Assembly (NCBI GenBank): GCA_025642065.1
Contig: JAODUP010000902.1
Coordinates: forward strand, 41,001-105,000
From: Paralvinella palmiformis
Lineage: Eukaryota > Annelida > Polychaeta > Terebellida > Alvinellidae
Direction: 5' to 3'
Length of the DNA stretch: 64,000 nucleotides
Position numbers and translations under genes: made by a program. Positions 48,244 through 59,640 of this stretch are shown piece by piece. Numbering within the stretch: the stretch's first letter is position 1; each line of letters opens with the position of its first letter. The notes under the pieces were generated by a model. The model worked only from the letters and a program-made list of their open reading frames with translations, was not told where the DNA came from and ran no database searches.

Positions 48244-49004
48244 CAGACATGGGGTCAATTCAATTCCGGAATTGGAATTGAGGGGGGGGGGTAGATTGAA
48301 TTGAATTTCCTAAAATTAATAAAAGTTGACTCCATTTTTGACACATAGCCTTCATTAGTTACCATTCAACCAAATGGGTCAATTCAACCAATTTGGATTG
48401 AAACCAAAAATTTCCGGTAATCTATATAGAAAGTCTGCCACTCCTCTCCTCCTCCTGACTACTATAGCCTGTCCCAAGACCTAACTGTTTAATAACAATT
48501 TGAGAGATTTTGTAAACTTACCATAAGTCATTGGTTTAGTACCCAGCAGGGTTGCGAAAGTGAATACAGGATCTGACCCCTACTGGGCGGAGCTAAGCAG
48601 ATACATTCGTTTCAAGGCTCCTACTGGGCAGTGGAATATAAACATATCTTTGATGATTAGAAAATATACTCTTACATGGGGATGCACCCAAGACTATGAT
48701 CCACCACGTGATATAATACCTATGTTTAGAACAGGCAAAATTAAATTAAATCCACCAATTAATTTACCGTTAATTTTTTAATTCAGAAATATTTATTCGA
48801 TGACAATCCTACTTGGAATATAAACTACTCGGAGTATGTATTCCAAGTAGGTATTCGGAGTATTTACTCAAGTCAAAAAAGAGTCGGAATTGGAATTCAA
48901 CATTTTGGAATTGGAATTGAATTGGAATTGATAAATTTGAGGTGGAATTGGAATCGGAATTGACCAAATGGAATTGAGTGAAAGTGGAATCGACTCCATG
49001 TCTG
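48244..49004. mobile_element. hAT-like MITE rich in GGAATT units
   Basis: The ends are CAGACATGGGGTCAATTC and, reverse-complemented, CAGACATGGAGTCGATTC, with an 8-bp target duplication. CAG-type ends with 8-bp duplications are diagnostic of the hAT superfamily. Both subterminal regions are built of AATTGGAATTG-type units (48,255-48,290 and 48,890-48,975), possibly transposase-binding repeats. There is no transposase. The paralogous unit at 46,795-46,990 is empty. Confidence 0.88.
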
Positions 49005-49070
49005 TTGTCAACATTATATTGGAACGGAAGAAGTATTTACGAAACAGTAAATTACAGCTGAGGTTTTTGT

Positions 49071-49790
49071 CAATAGGTAAATACCAGGAAGTTTAGTTCG
49101 TATATTTCACCTTGACACTGTGCATGGTACAGTTAATCCTTTATTTTATTGAAGTACGTAAATAATTTACCAACATTGAACGGCTTACGTGGATAGTAAG
49201 TCGAAGGTCAGGTGTTGGTTAACTGATATACCATCAGGTCCAGACGACCAGTATAAGACACGACGAGACCAATTTAAACGGCATCTGGATTGCAAAATTA
49301 GTTCTATTAAGAGATATCTAGGCACCTTTACAAACCACCCGAGACGCCTCCTTGGCCAAAATGTCAATGCGGTTGGCAATATATCTATGGTACCTGGTTT
49401 CAACTGGCTATATCAAAAGTGTGTTCCATCTGTATACTATGCGTCATTGTCTTTCACATTTAGCCAGTCATGAACATGCAGGTGGATTTAAAATCATACA
49501 TTTGCAACTGCCACAACAACCGAACAACACCAGCGTCACTTTTGTATTTTAATTTCACACATCAATTTGCTCTGGCAATGATAAATAGTGGCTGTCTCTG
49601 CATTAAACAAGCCTCGTGTACGATTCTCACCTTTTACATATTCACTGTCCTTACATAGGTCCCACACAAAGACACTCCTCACACCACACCCTCACACTCC
49701 ACATTAACATTACACTCATACACCACCTTCACATAAATTACCGAATGACTAAGACGCTACGACTATACTCATACATCAATTAGCTTCTTA
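49071..49790. other. Unassigned sequence with an unrecognised 94-codon frame
   Basis: A plus-strand open frame (49,189-49,473) contains RRDQFKRHLDCKISSIKRYL and NISMVPGFNWLYQK. It has ordinary residue composition rather than repeat translation, but I recognise no domain, start context or neighbours. 49,670-49,730 is CAC-rich. Confidence 0.35.
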
Positions 49791-49867
49791 TTGGGAGCTG
49801 GATCAGAAGATTGCCTTGGATTATGTCCACCACGACATGACAATGACAAGTATTGCAAGTCTTGCAG

Positions 49868-50085
49868 GGATGGTTCAGAGATTAAGGTGATTGATTTAAA
49901 GGAAAGATGTCCTCGGTTCGAATCCATCAGCTGGTTGTTAATTCATTCCAATATAAATGATTACCTTTGGACGGATGTAGGTGATTTGTTGGGAATCATT
50001 AGGACACAAATGGCATATAGGTATCGTATGATATCTGGGGAGTTAGTGTTAATATCAAATTGGCACAACTCAAATCCAAAGTAAA
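49868..50085 (+). mobile_element. tRNA-derived SINE
   Basis: A-box-like TGGTTCAGAGATTAAGG starting at 49,871 and a perfect B box GGTTCGAATCC at 49,915-49,925 lie at tRNA-like spacing. The body continues about 160 bp. The 3' end is not certain, and an acceptor stem is not evident. Confidence 0.65.
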
Positions 50086-50254
50086 GGTGTAAACGACTAA
50101 AGGACTTACTATTAACTATAAAGGAAAGTCAAAGGGGCAAGATGTATAGAAAAGTGCATGAACAAGAAAATGCATGGATGCATTCATCGAACTGAATCTG
50201 ATGGATATTTATTCTAATCACCTCATAACCATTAGCAGCGTTGGCCCTAAGTCT

Positions 50255-50565
50255 CTCGTCTCAGGTGGGCGTGGAGCCAAGACTAAATACATTATACGCA
50301 CTCACTCACTCACTCTCTGACTCACTTACTCACTCACTCACTCACTCACTCACTTAGATGTTTACTCACTCGGCTATTTACTTACTCATTCACAAATTTG
50401 CGTTCTCGCATAGTCACTCATTTTCTCATTTACTTGCTTACGCATTCAATAATTCACTCACTCACTTACTCACTCATTAACTCATAAACTCATAAACCCA
50501 CTCGCTCACTAGCTTACTAGTTTGTTCATTCACTCAGTCACTCATTCTCCCACTCGTAGCTTAGA
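50255..50565. repeat. Interrupted (ACTC)n array
   Basis: Preceded by GGTGGGCGTGGAGCCAAGAC (50,265-50,284), resembling the SINE-like tail at 20,137. Units are ACTC with TTACTC and ATTCACTC variants. Confidence 0.9.
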
Positions 50566-51411
<846 letters not shown>

Positions 51412-51571
51412 GATTAATAAATTTGGGGACATGACTTTAATAATGCTCAGAATTTGGAGCTAAAATGAAACTAACCTCCTGAAAATATATATAATTACAG
51501 TTAACTGTTGGAGTCGGGAAACAATTGCATATATTTATATTAGCATTTACTAAAGATGAACGTCCAATATA

Positions 51572-51593
51572 CTACTACTATTACTACTACTAT

Positions 51594-51634
<41 letters not shown>

Positions 51635-51640
51635 TTTCTC
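51572..51640. repeat. (TAC)n trinucleotide array
   Basis: About 23 units with ATTACTACT interruptions. Confidence 0.95.
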
Positions 51641-51954
51641 CTCCGACTAAAATAATCATAATAATAATAACATCAACATCACAATCACCATTATTACCGT
51701 CATCAATAACAATAGCAGACATGTAGAACATATTGCATTGGCTGTAGATGATATGGTGAAGTTATTAACCATTGGTGTAAGATAGCTATGCATTTTGATT
51801 GATTCGACGATGAACATGAATCAACAAGTTATCTCTAACTGCTTAGCTAGTTATGCACAACGGAAGACATATTGGTCCTTTCAAATGCTACCTCATCACA
51901 AATGGATGCAAGTCCCTGATTAATGGATTGGTAATCCCAAGTGTAGGCTACTCT

Positions 51955-52345
51955 AATTCAGCTTTGATATGATGTCGCAGAAACCAAGATCAATAAGCTG
52001 CAACGTGTTCAGAATACTGCAGCACGCACTGAATGAAAATAGATCCTACAAGCTATATTACACCAGGCCGGAAGAAGCTACATTGGTTACCAGTGACGTA
52101 TCATGTATAATACAAAATCTTACAATTCCTGCATATTTAAATGACATGGTATATTGAAGTAAACCAAAGACTCAGATCTTAGGATTCACTCACTCATGTG
52201 AAATCAAAAATTAAAAGCTGTAACTCATGGACAATTATGTTTTCATCATGCAGCTTCAAGTTTGTGGAACAATTTACCCCGCAACATCAGAGAACACTTC
52301 TAACGGTCAACTAAATACTTATTTTTTTCTTGTCCATTAAGACCA
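51955..52345 (+). mobile_element. L2-like LINE remnant (reverse transcriptase C-terminus)
   Basis: Across frames the plus strand reads VAETKINKLQRVQNTAAR (about 51,973-52,030), KLHWLPVTYHV-like (about 52,076-52,107) and ASSLWNNLPRNIREH (about 52,256-52,301), the usual end of L2-type reverse transcriptases. An internal deletion removes most of the region between. Several frame breaks. Confidence 0.8.
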
Positions 52346-52518
52346 TTAATACTTATAGTCGATTGTTTTATTTTAAAATATTCAATCAATTCATATCTTA
52401 TAAAATATTAGAAGCATCGCTTTAAAGCTTCCCCAAACAGAGAGCTACTGAGACCTTTGGCTCTTATAACTAAGGCTTAATAATAATTTATTCCTGAAAG
52501 GGGTGATACACAAATAAA

Positions 52519-52550
<32 letters not shown>

Positions 52551-53308
52551 TAATTATTATCATAACTATTATTATTATTATTGTTTTTCTTTTTTGTTCC
52601 TCTTGTTGTTACTGTGCTTGTTGTTATAACCTTGTTTGTTGTTATAGCCATTTAACACTGAAGCTGATGAGATGACGTATTATAGTATTTATTATCATTC
52701 TGAAGTGGAAATTGTGTGTAGTCTAATATTTTCTGTAGCCTCAGTTTCCGATCAAAATAACCTATTTTCAATATTATTTCTCTTTGATCTCACACACCAA
52801 TATGATATCTCAAATTCAATACGTCCATTTTCATTTAACCTCAGCTTTATCGGTGTTAAACACACTTAGCCAATGGAAGTCTTCTCGTGATAAACGTATT
52901 TCGACAATTCCCCGAACATTTCTATATCAGAAAAGTGTTAAGTATCAAGAACATATATCTCCCTACCTTCACCTTATACCAAGCGTTGACAGATATATAT
53001 TATGCTTCTCTAAAGGTTTATTATTATGTGATTTGAAATGCTTATGTTATGTGTATTGTCTATGTTTGAAACAATCGTTTAATATGTAAATTAAGAACCA
53101 AAACATTAAATGATATGCATCGTGCCAAGAGTTACATTATATGACAAAATCTAACCTGACACATTTACAATATTGAAAACTTCTTAATTTTCTTTAATCA
53201 TTTTACTAATTGTCAGTAGGTCATTTGATATTTGAATACAAAGGGTCATACTTTGCAACATGTGAAGAAAACTGAGAATATTCGCATTAAGGTTAATGGA
53301 ACGGATAT
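52346..53308. other. Unassigned sequence with (AAT)n
   Basis: AAT/TAT units at 52,520-52,582. A 101-codon plus-strand frame (52,784-53,089) shows no recognised domain and is not called. Confidence 0.5.
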
Positions 53309-53412
53309 TTGAACGGGGTGTGCCTTTCTGGATAGAAGCATGAAACTTTGCCATAGGGGTATTATAAGTATGCTGATTTCAAAAATTGCTGGAACCGCGA
53401 CGTCACTCCAAC
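53309..53412 (-). repeat. Inverted repeat arm, left, flanking the 53.9-kb pseudogene
   Basis: The reverse complement contains TTGGAGTGACGTC, AAATCAGCATACTTATAAT and CCCTATGGCAAAGTTT, matching TTGGAATGACGTC, AAATCAGCATACTCAAAAAT and CCCTATGGGAAAGTTT in 55,612-55,705 in the opposite orientation. Confidence 0.75.
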
Positions 53413-53869
53413 GGCACCCCCCTAGAAATACCTCGCAGTACCCCATTTGCAATGATCTTGGTGTCTTTATCCATGTTTTGGGGGTCAAGTGATCCAAAGG
53501 GACACACATCATATATCATACGAGGTATCTTCATGGATAAATAAATAAATGCCCATAATGTTGATATTGCACAATTATGTGTTCACCTTTCCCACTATTC
53601 CGTTGTAATGTGACTCATGTTATCCAAGTTTCCATGCCAAGAGAGACAAAGCATTATATAAGACTAATAATAACACTTATTTGAGGTTATACACCATTAT
53701 GATAAATATATGCACATGCCAGTATTAATAAACAAGAACAGGAAGGACACAGAACGGCACCATTAACATATAGACTTGAGTGCAGAATACCTTCCTTTCT
53801 CATTTCAAAAGTTTCATTGATGTGGTAGAAGAACTTGGCAACCCCCTTTTATACAAGCACAGTTCTTTA

Positions 53870-55145
53870 CGCACTCGATAACACCAGGCTGTGTGGTACG
53901 TAGCATAATGACCAGATGTTCATTGAGCATGGTTTTGTTGACAATATCATTCCATTCCATGATACCATACACGAGAACGTTCTGCCTCTCTTAAATTCTC
54001 GTTCCGGAAGGACGCCTTCGAAATCCACTTCCAAGATTTCCAGCCTACAGAATGATGTGCAGCTCTTCTCAAGGATGTACATATCGTGTCAAGTTGGGGA
54101 CAGTGACATGGATGCATCCTTCAAGCAAGAAAATCATGCATGTGCTCCACAATATATCAAAGAAACAAATATTGGAATCATTAATAGAAGATGTTCCAAA
54201 CGTGTATTAGAAATTTGTTGATGGTGCTGCACTTGTGAATATACGTGACAGGAAGAAGTCCCAGGTTTCTGACAAAACATCCCCATATTATTCAGAGGTG
54301 GTATTCTTGCCTTACATGGGGTGGCTGCTGCAAGACGTAGTTCGTATAGATGTTGTCTGGGAGTCTACAGAGAGGACAATCTAAAGGCACAAAACGACAG
54401 AACCGGGTTACTGAAATTCAACATCGGGTAGCCAACAATACATATATTCCAGTTAGCTAGAAAAATATCCTTCACGTTGATGCAAACAAGGATGATCTAT
54501 TCCGGCTTCTAGCCAATGCAATATAGGAGTTCAAGCCTCCACAGTGATAACAAATCATCTCGACACATGGCCAGAATGCTGTATCATCTCCTATGTCTGA
54601 TATATCCGACTTGTACTGCACTGATGAAGAAACTGAAACACGACTCCTGTTTCATCTTTCCCATGCATTTCCTCATAGATTTTCTATGGTGATAATACAC
54701 GCAACAGGTACTGATGTTGTGGTTCTCACAATTGTTTATCAAGTGTTTTACAGGACTGTAAAATATGGGTAGCATCAACGCTCAGCCACGTGAATAGAGC
54801 GAGGAAGCGAATATTTGCTTTTAGAAACCATAAAATAGAAAAATTTAAATCAAACATTACATGCATTGGAACATCATGTGACAAGGGCTCTTAATCAGGC
54901 GGGACACATCCGGGGGCAGTCACTTTCAGGAGAGCCCCAAGTTCCTTCACCAGATTTATGGGCTGGAAGAGAGTGAGCGATGATTCCCAGTGGACCGGAT
55001 GCTGGACCACTTTTCAGAAGTAGGCAAAGAGTGTCAGGAACTATTAAAATGTGACCCCAAAAAGGGTTGTAGAAACAGATGCAATTATTTCAAAGCCAGT
55101 ATCAGGTATACAGAGATGTGATTCTGGTCTGGACAATGTAAAAAA
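53870..55145 (+). pseudogene. Decayed multi-copy animal gene: nuclease-like acidic motifs plus Cys-rich tail
   Basis: I recognise this as a relic of a large uncharacterised protein family repeated in many animal genomes. In order: KSTSKISSLQNDVQLFSRMY and ISCQVGDSDMDASFKQENHA (about 54,018-54,150); DGAALVNI (about 54,222); VVFLPYMGWLLQDVVRIDVV (about 54,300-54,360); TDEETETRLLFHLSHA (about 54,620-54,667); HATGTDVVVL (about 54,694-54,726); NRARKRIFAFRNHKIEK (about 54,793-54,845); HHVTRALNQAGHIRGQSL (about 54,868-54,925); and a Cys-rich LKCDPKKGCRNRCNYFKAS (about 55,044-55,100). The acidic blocks resemble the ExDT and DTDV metal sites of FEN/XPG-like nucleases, an inference. The segment that should hold the GCD motif between about 54,750 and 54,790 is missing. 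Many stops and frameshifts. Confidence 0.7.
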
Positions 55146-55611
55146 GAGAATACAAATATGCATCCGAAATATTTACAGAACAAATTACTAGTACATGAAA
55201 TAAGTGTGTTTGTTCAAAGAATGCGTGGGTGAAACAGTGACGTGAATGGTCATTTCAACTGTTCTGTGGTAACAATATTTATAACACCATTGGATATTTG
55301 ATATATAATTATTGTTAATAAGTATATCAGTTATTTCACTAAATCAGTAAATATTATATATTAACACTTTTAATTACCTATCATTTCTTGGGGTGATATA
55401 AGAGTTCTAATTAGTTATTGTATGGCTAAAAATGTGACCACAGAAACTTAAATGAAACCGCATTGCTTGAAATGTGTTCTATTGGATATTTAGACCTCTA
55501 TAACATAGGTATAGACACAATTACCATATAACTCAGTGTGCTTAGTCAGGTTATTGGCAAAAATCAGTTACATGCCGGCTATTTTGAATTTTCAATTTAT
55601 GAATATTACAA
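55146..55611. other. Interior of the inverted-repeat unit, no gene
   Basis: AT-rich sequence between the pseudogene and the right arm. Confidence 0.5.
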
Positions 55612-55705
55612 TTGGAATGACGTCATGGATCTCGCAATTTGTAAAATCAGCATACTCAAAAATCGCCCTATGGGAAAGTTTCTTTCCAGAAGTGCACAAC
55701 TTAAA
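55612..55705 (+). repeat. Inverted repeat arm, right, flanking the 53.9-kb pseudogene
   Basis: Inverted match to 53,309-53,412 at about 80 percent by eye over roughly 95 bp. Overlapping open frames (66 and 81 codons) are not conserved in the left arm. Confidence 0.75.
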
Positions 55706-56150
55706 CAAAATATGTCACGTATCAACTCCACTAGGTAACATCCAATTATGTAAATACTTTATCTCTCGGCAAAATACTTAAATTAGTTAATATTCTGTGA
55801 ATGGAGAAACAATATTTTTTGACAGTGACAAGGAATCTTGTTGACTTTTGATGATCTAAAAAACACACATCAAAGTACAAAGTGATATTTCAGGGGCATC
55901 AGACCCTAGCATGGAGAATAAGTTGCCTAATTATAGTATATTTAGTCAAGTAAATAATTGTAGTAAGATTCTAAAATTTCACATATTTATATTGATCTAT
56001 TTATATTTTCCGAAAGGAGGTTATTTGTGTAAAAAGTGTTTGCGCTATATAAACCAAAACATGTTTTTAACCTGTTTCAAAGAGCAAATGAAGATTGTTA
56101 AAGCGTAGCATAAAATTACTAGTATTATTATAAATTATTATTATTATCAT
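55706..56150. other. Unassigned AT-rich sequence
   Basis: No feature recognised. Confidence 0.5.
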
Positions 56151-56159
56151 TTTTATCAC

Positions 56160-56650
56160 TAAACGTAGTAGAGTAAGTGAATGAGTAATGAGTGAATGAG
56201 TGAGTAAATGAATGAGTGAGAGAATGAAATAGTGAGTGAAATAGTGAGTGAAAGAGGGAATAAATGAGTGAGTGAGTGAGTGAGTGAGTGAGTGAGTGAG
56301 TGAGTGAGTGAGTGAGTGAGTGAGTGAGTGAGTGAGTGAGTGAGTGAGTGAGTGAGTGAGTGGTGGTGAGTGAGTGAGTGAGTGAGTGAGTGAGTGAGTG
56401 AGTGAGTGAGTGAGTGAGTGAGTGAGTGAGTGAGTGAGTGAGTGAGTGAGTGAGTGAGTGAGTGAGTGAGTGAGTGAGTGAGTGAGTGAGTGAGTGAGTG
56501 AGTGAGTGAGTGAGTGAGTGAGTGAGTGAGTGAGTGAGTGAGTGAGTGAGTGAGTGAGTGAGTGAGTGAGTGAGTGAGTGAGTGAGTGAGTGAGTGAGTG
56601 AGTGAGTGAGTGAGTGAGTGAGTGAGTGAGTGAGTGAGTGAGTGAGTGAG
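56160..56650. repeat. (GAGT)n tetranucleotide array
   Basis: A degenerate start, then pure GAGT from about 56,264 to 56,650 with one interruption (GTGGTGGTGAG, about 56,360). The minus-strand Leu-Thr-His-Ser frame is translation of the array. The reverse complement is ACTC, the unit also seen at 20.2, 40.6 and 50.3 kb. Confidence 0.98.
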
Positions 56651-56844
56651 AATTGTTTATGATGAGTGTGTTTTTTAACATTTAATTAACTATTTTGATC
56701 ATTAAACGAAATTTTGTGGCAAATTTTGTTGAGCTTAGAGTAATATATCGCAAAATGTGTGTAGAAGTATTTTTTTTATTTCAACAAGATTTTTCTTTTC
56801 ATTAAATCTGACTGATACCGGAAGCAATATCTAGATACACAGGA

Positions 56845-56900
56845 ACACACACGCGCACACGCACACGCACGCACGTACGCACGTACGCAAGCACACACAC
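56845..56900. repeat. CA/CG-rich short array
   Basis: ACAC, GCAC and GTACGC units immediately left of repeat family R. Confidence 0.85.
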
Positions 56901-56904
56901 TAAT

Positions 56905-57460
56905 AGGTTCGAGTAAATCATAGTGTTTACTCAGGTTTGAGATGACTGTAATGTTTGTTAACACGCGAGGGTCTATAAAAGGCCTGACGTCTGCATCTGA
57001 GGTGTCGAAATGTTTTATATACAGGTTTCTTTTTACCACAGAAAATTACTGTTGAATGTAAACTGTGGTGTCAAAATAGTTTATGATATGTATGTAGCAA
57101 GTCACCATTGAACCACAGGCACGTGATGTTTGTTGCGAGCTGTGGTATCAAATGGTATGTTTTTTACGTGCTTCCTCTTTTTGTACGTAGCCTGCATGTA
57201 GCCGCTTTCCTGTGGGCGTGACATATTTGTCGGGTACGAAAAGCGAATTAGCTGGTTCCCACAGGCTGATGAGTAGACCAGACACATGCTTAGGTATAGG
57301 CACACATTTATCAATATGTGGAGGTATGGAACATTTTATTTTTAGATTAATGTATGTATAGTTGTATTAATATTTAGATTTATGGAGGTAGGTCTTGTAG
57401 GATGTTTAGATATGTTGATGCTCTGTACCTGTTGCCTCTCTGTAGATATCTTAAAACATA
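56905..57460 (+). mobile_element. Dispersed repeat family R, second young copy
   Basis: It starts with a GAGTAAA...TTTACTC hairpin (56,909-56,930) and contains CTATAAAAGGCC (56,972-56,983), a strong TATA-like motif. The block of high identity to 35,600-35,870 follows, and it ends at CTGTACCTGTTGCCTCTCTG before a CA array. The conserved frame lies on the minus strand (57,102-57,314) and shares RPQESGYMQATYKKRKHVKN with the 35-kb copy. Confidence 0.75.
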
Positions 57461-57640
57461 CATACATGCACACGCACACGCACACACACACACACACAGA
57501 CGCACACACATACATACACACATCTACACACAAACAAACAAACACACATACATACACACATACTCAAACATACAATAACGTGCGTGGCGGGCGGGAAATC
57601 GCGCGCACATACACATACACGCACGCACATACACATACAC
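57461..57640. repeat. CA-rich microsatellite
   Basis: CA/GCA/TACA units with a GCGGGCGGG interruption near 57,586. Confidence 0.9.
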
Positions 57641-57763
57641 ACATTATTTTCTCGGTTGGCAGTAAATTGATCATTTTCACAATTCACGAAATATATCAAT
57701 CCGAAAAGACACGATTTTTTAATAGTATTAAAGTTTATAGAATTTATCGCCCGACAGACACTG

Positions 57764-57883
<120 letters not shown>

Positions 57884-57958
57884 GTTAACTTGGAATGTAT
57901 ATTAATTACGTTATCAGTGTAAAGTGACCTTGAGTAACTCAAGTTTAGTAAGACACTC

Positions 57959-57994
57959 TATTATTATTATTATTATTATTATTAGTATTAATAT

Positions 57995-58032
<38 letters not shown>

Positions 58033-58048
58033 TGTGTGCGCGCGCGTG
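57959..58048. repeat. (ATT)n then (GT)n with GCGC patches
   Basis: ATT 57,959-57,985, GT 57,995-58,045 interrupted by alternating GC at 58,017 and 58,039. Confidence 0.93.
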
Positions 58049-58189
58049 CTCAGCCGTGTTATATGTAAATGCATTACAATTATTATGTTATGTAATTATT
58101 AACATGTATATGGATAGCAACTTCTCAGAGAGACAGTTTTAAGTTATATGCTGAAAATAAATAATGTTTTCCTTTATTTAAGCTTCTTT

Positions 58190-58600
58190 TCTTATAACTA
58201 TGTCTTATAACTATGTCTAATAACTATGTATTATAACTATATCTTATAACTGTCTTATAACCATGCCTTATAACCATGCCTTATAACCATGTCTTATAAC
58301 CATGCCTTATAACCATGCCTTATAACCATGTCTTATAACTATGCCTTATAACCATGCCTTATAACCATGTATTATAACCATTTCTTATAACCATGTCTTA
58401 TAACCATGTATTATAACCATATCTTATAACCATATCTTATAATTATGTCTTATAACCATGTCGTATAACTATGCCTTATAACCATTTCTTATAATCATGT
58501 CTTATAACCATGTCTTATAACCATGTCTTATAATTATGTCTTATAACCATGTCTTTTAACCATGTCTTATAATTATGTTTTATAACTATGTCTTATCAAC
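58190..58600. repeat. 13-bp minisatellite
   Basis: About 31 tandem copies of TCTTATAACCATG, with mostly T/C changes at positions 1 and 10 and one shortened unit near 58,245. Flanked by unique sequence. Confidence 0.96.
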
Positions 58601-58914
58601 GTTCCTCATAATTAAACACACTCAGTAGGACTGATGGTATCTGAGAATATTCTATTGTATCTTCCAGCTAAAACATTACTGATGTAGATGTTTTCAGGTA
58701 ATTATGTAGGCGGCAGGTGTTCTTATCGGAAATCGGATCGCATTTTAAAGAGGAATATTACTCAAACGAGAACGACGAACACTAATTCATCTTCATTGGT
58801 TTGTGGTATGTTTTCTATTTTGGTTTTTCTATCTGGTAATGTATAGTTATGGGATGATATAAATTTGATTGCACTCGGCCAGGTAATAAATTACAGCTGA
58901 ATCGACTGAAACAA
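58601..58914. other. Unassigned sequence
   Basis: No feature recognised. Confidence 0.5.
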
Positions 58915-59215
58915 ACACTGGTCTATGGCTGGAAAGGCACTGGCGTGAGGCTGGAGGTACTGAGCCAAACACGGATCCACGCCTGAGTGGATTGAGACAA
59001 GCCCGAATCTATGGCTGAACAGACTGAGCCAAACACGGATCTAAGCTTGAGTGGACTAATACAGACACTTCTCTGGTGATGGAGGGGAAAACACGGATCG
59101 ACGCCTTGAGTGGACTGATACAGACACTGATCTGTGACTGGGCGGACTGAGCCAAACACGGATCTACGCCTTGAGTAGACTGATACAGAAACTGGTCTAT
59201 GGCGGACGGCTTCTA
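58915..59215. repeat. Approx. 64-bp minisatellite
   Basis: The landmark GAGCCAAACACGGAT, or its variant GGAAAACACGGAT, recurs at about 58,962, 59,026, 59,086 and 59,149, together with TTGAGTGGACTGATACAGAC. That makes roughly four to five diverged units. Confidence 0.88.
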
Positions 59216-59338
59216 ATCTACAGACGAATGGACTGATGTAGACATTAGAATGAGTGCGATATATACTTACTTAAAGCTAAGTAGACTGATAGAAGTGATC
59301 CAGTAGTCTAAAGTCACCTGTATGACTTTTATTAGACT

Positions 59339-59640
59339 TCAACTAAAGTAAACATCTACAGGCAACATTAGTTTCTTCCGGATCTTGTATTTAGCCGATT
59401 CATAACCTTCAATTTGAGCGGAATATGATTTTCCACTGTAATTTATTTGTCTATTATCTGACCAACATCTTGTTGTCAACAAACACTGACATACAAGTTT
59501 CCCTTCGTGGTCAGTAGTGGGGTCAATCAATACATTGGTGGCGCCACTGAATAAACCGATACAATTAATGGGTGCTTTTAGAGGGAACAAAGGGAATGAA
59601 GCTGCGTTATCCTTGGACACAGCTGGAAGAGGGATTTGTG
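59339..59640 (-). other. Unrecognised open frame with a possible splice acceptor
   Basis: The minus-strand frame has balanced composition (for example ATNVLIDPTTDHEGKLVCQC and CWSDNRQINYSGKSY) rather than repeat translation. Upstream on the same strand are a pyrimidine-rich tract (59,750-59,790) and TCTTCCAG (about 59,624-59,631), which could act as an acceptor in frame. I recognise no domain and see no second exon, so this is only a candidate. Confidence 0.2.

Noticed and set aside
52784..53089. 101-codon plus-strand frame
   Set aside because: No domain, no start context and AT-rich codon pattern like the surrounding non-coding DNA.
56067..56681. 204-codon minus-strand frame of Leu-Thr-His-Ser repeats
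   Set aside because: Translation of the (GAGT)n array, whose 12-base period has no stop in this frame.
58190..58600. CRISPR-like regular array
   Set aside because: The 13-bp units are contiguous with no spacers, and the sequence is eukaryotic; it is a minisatellite.
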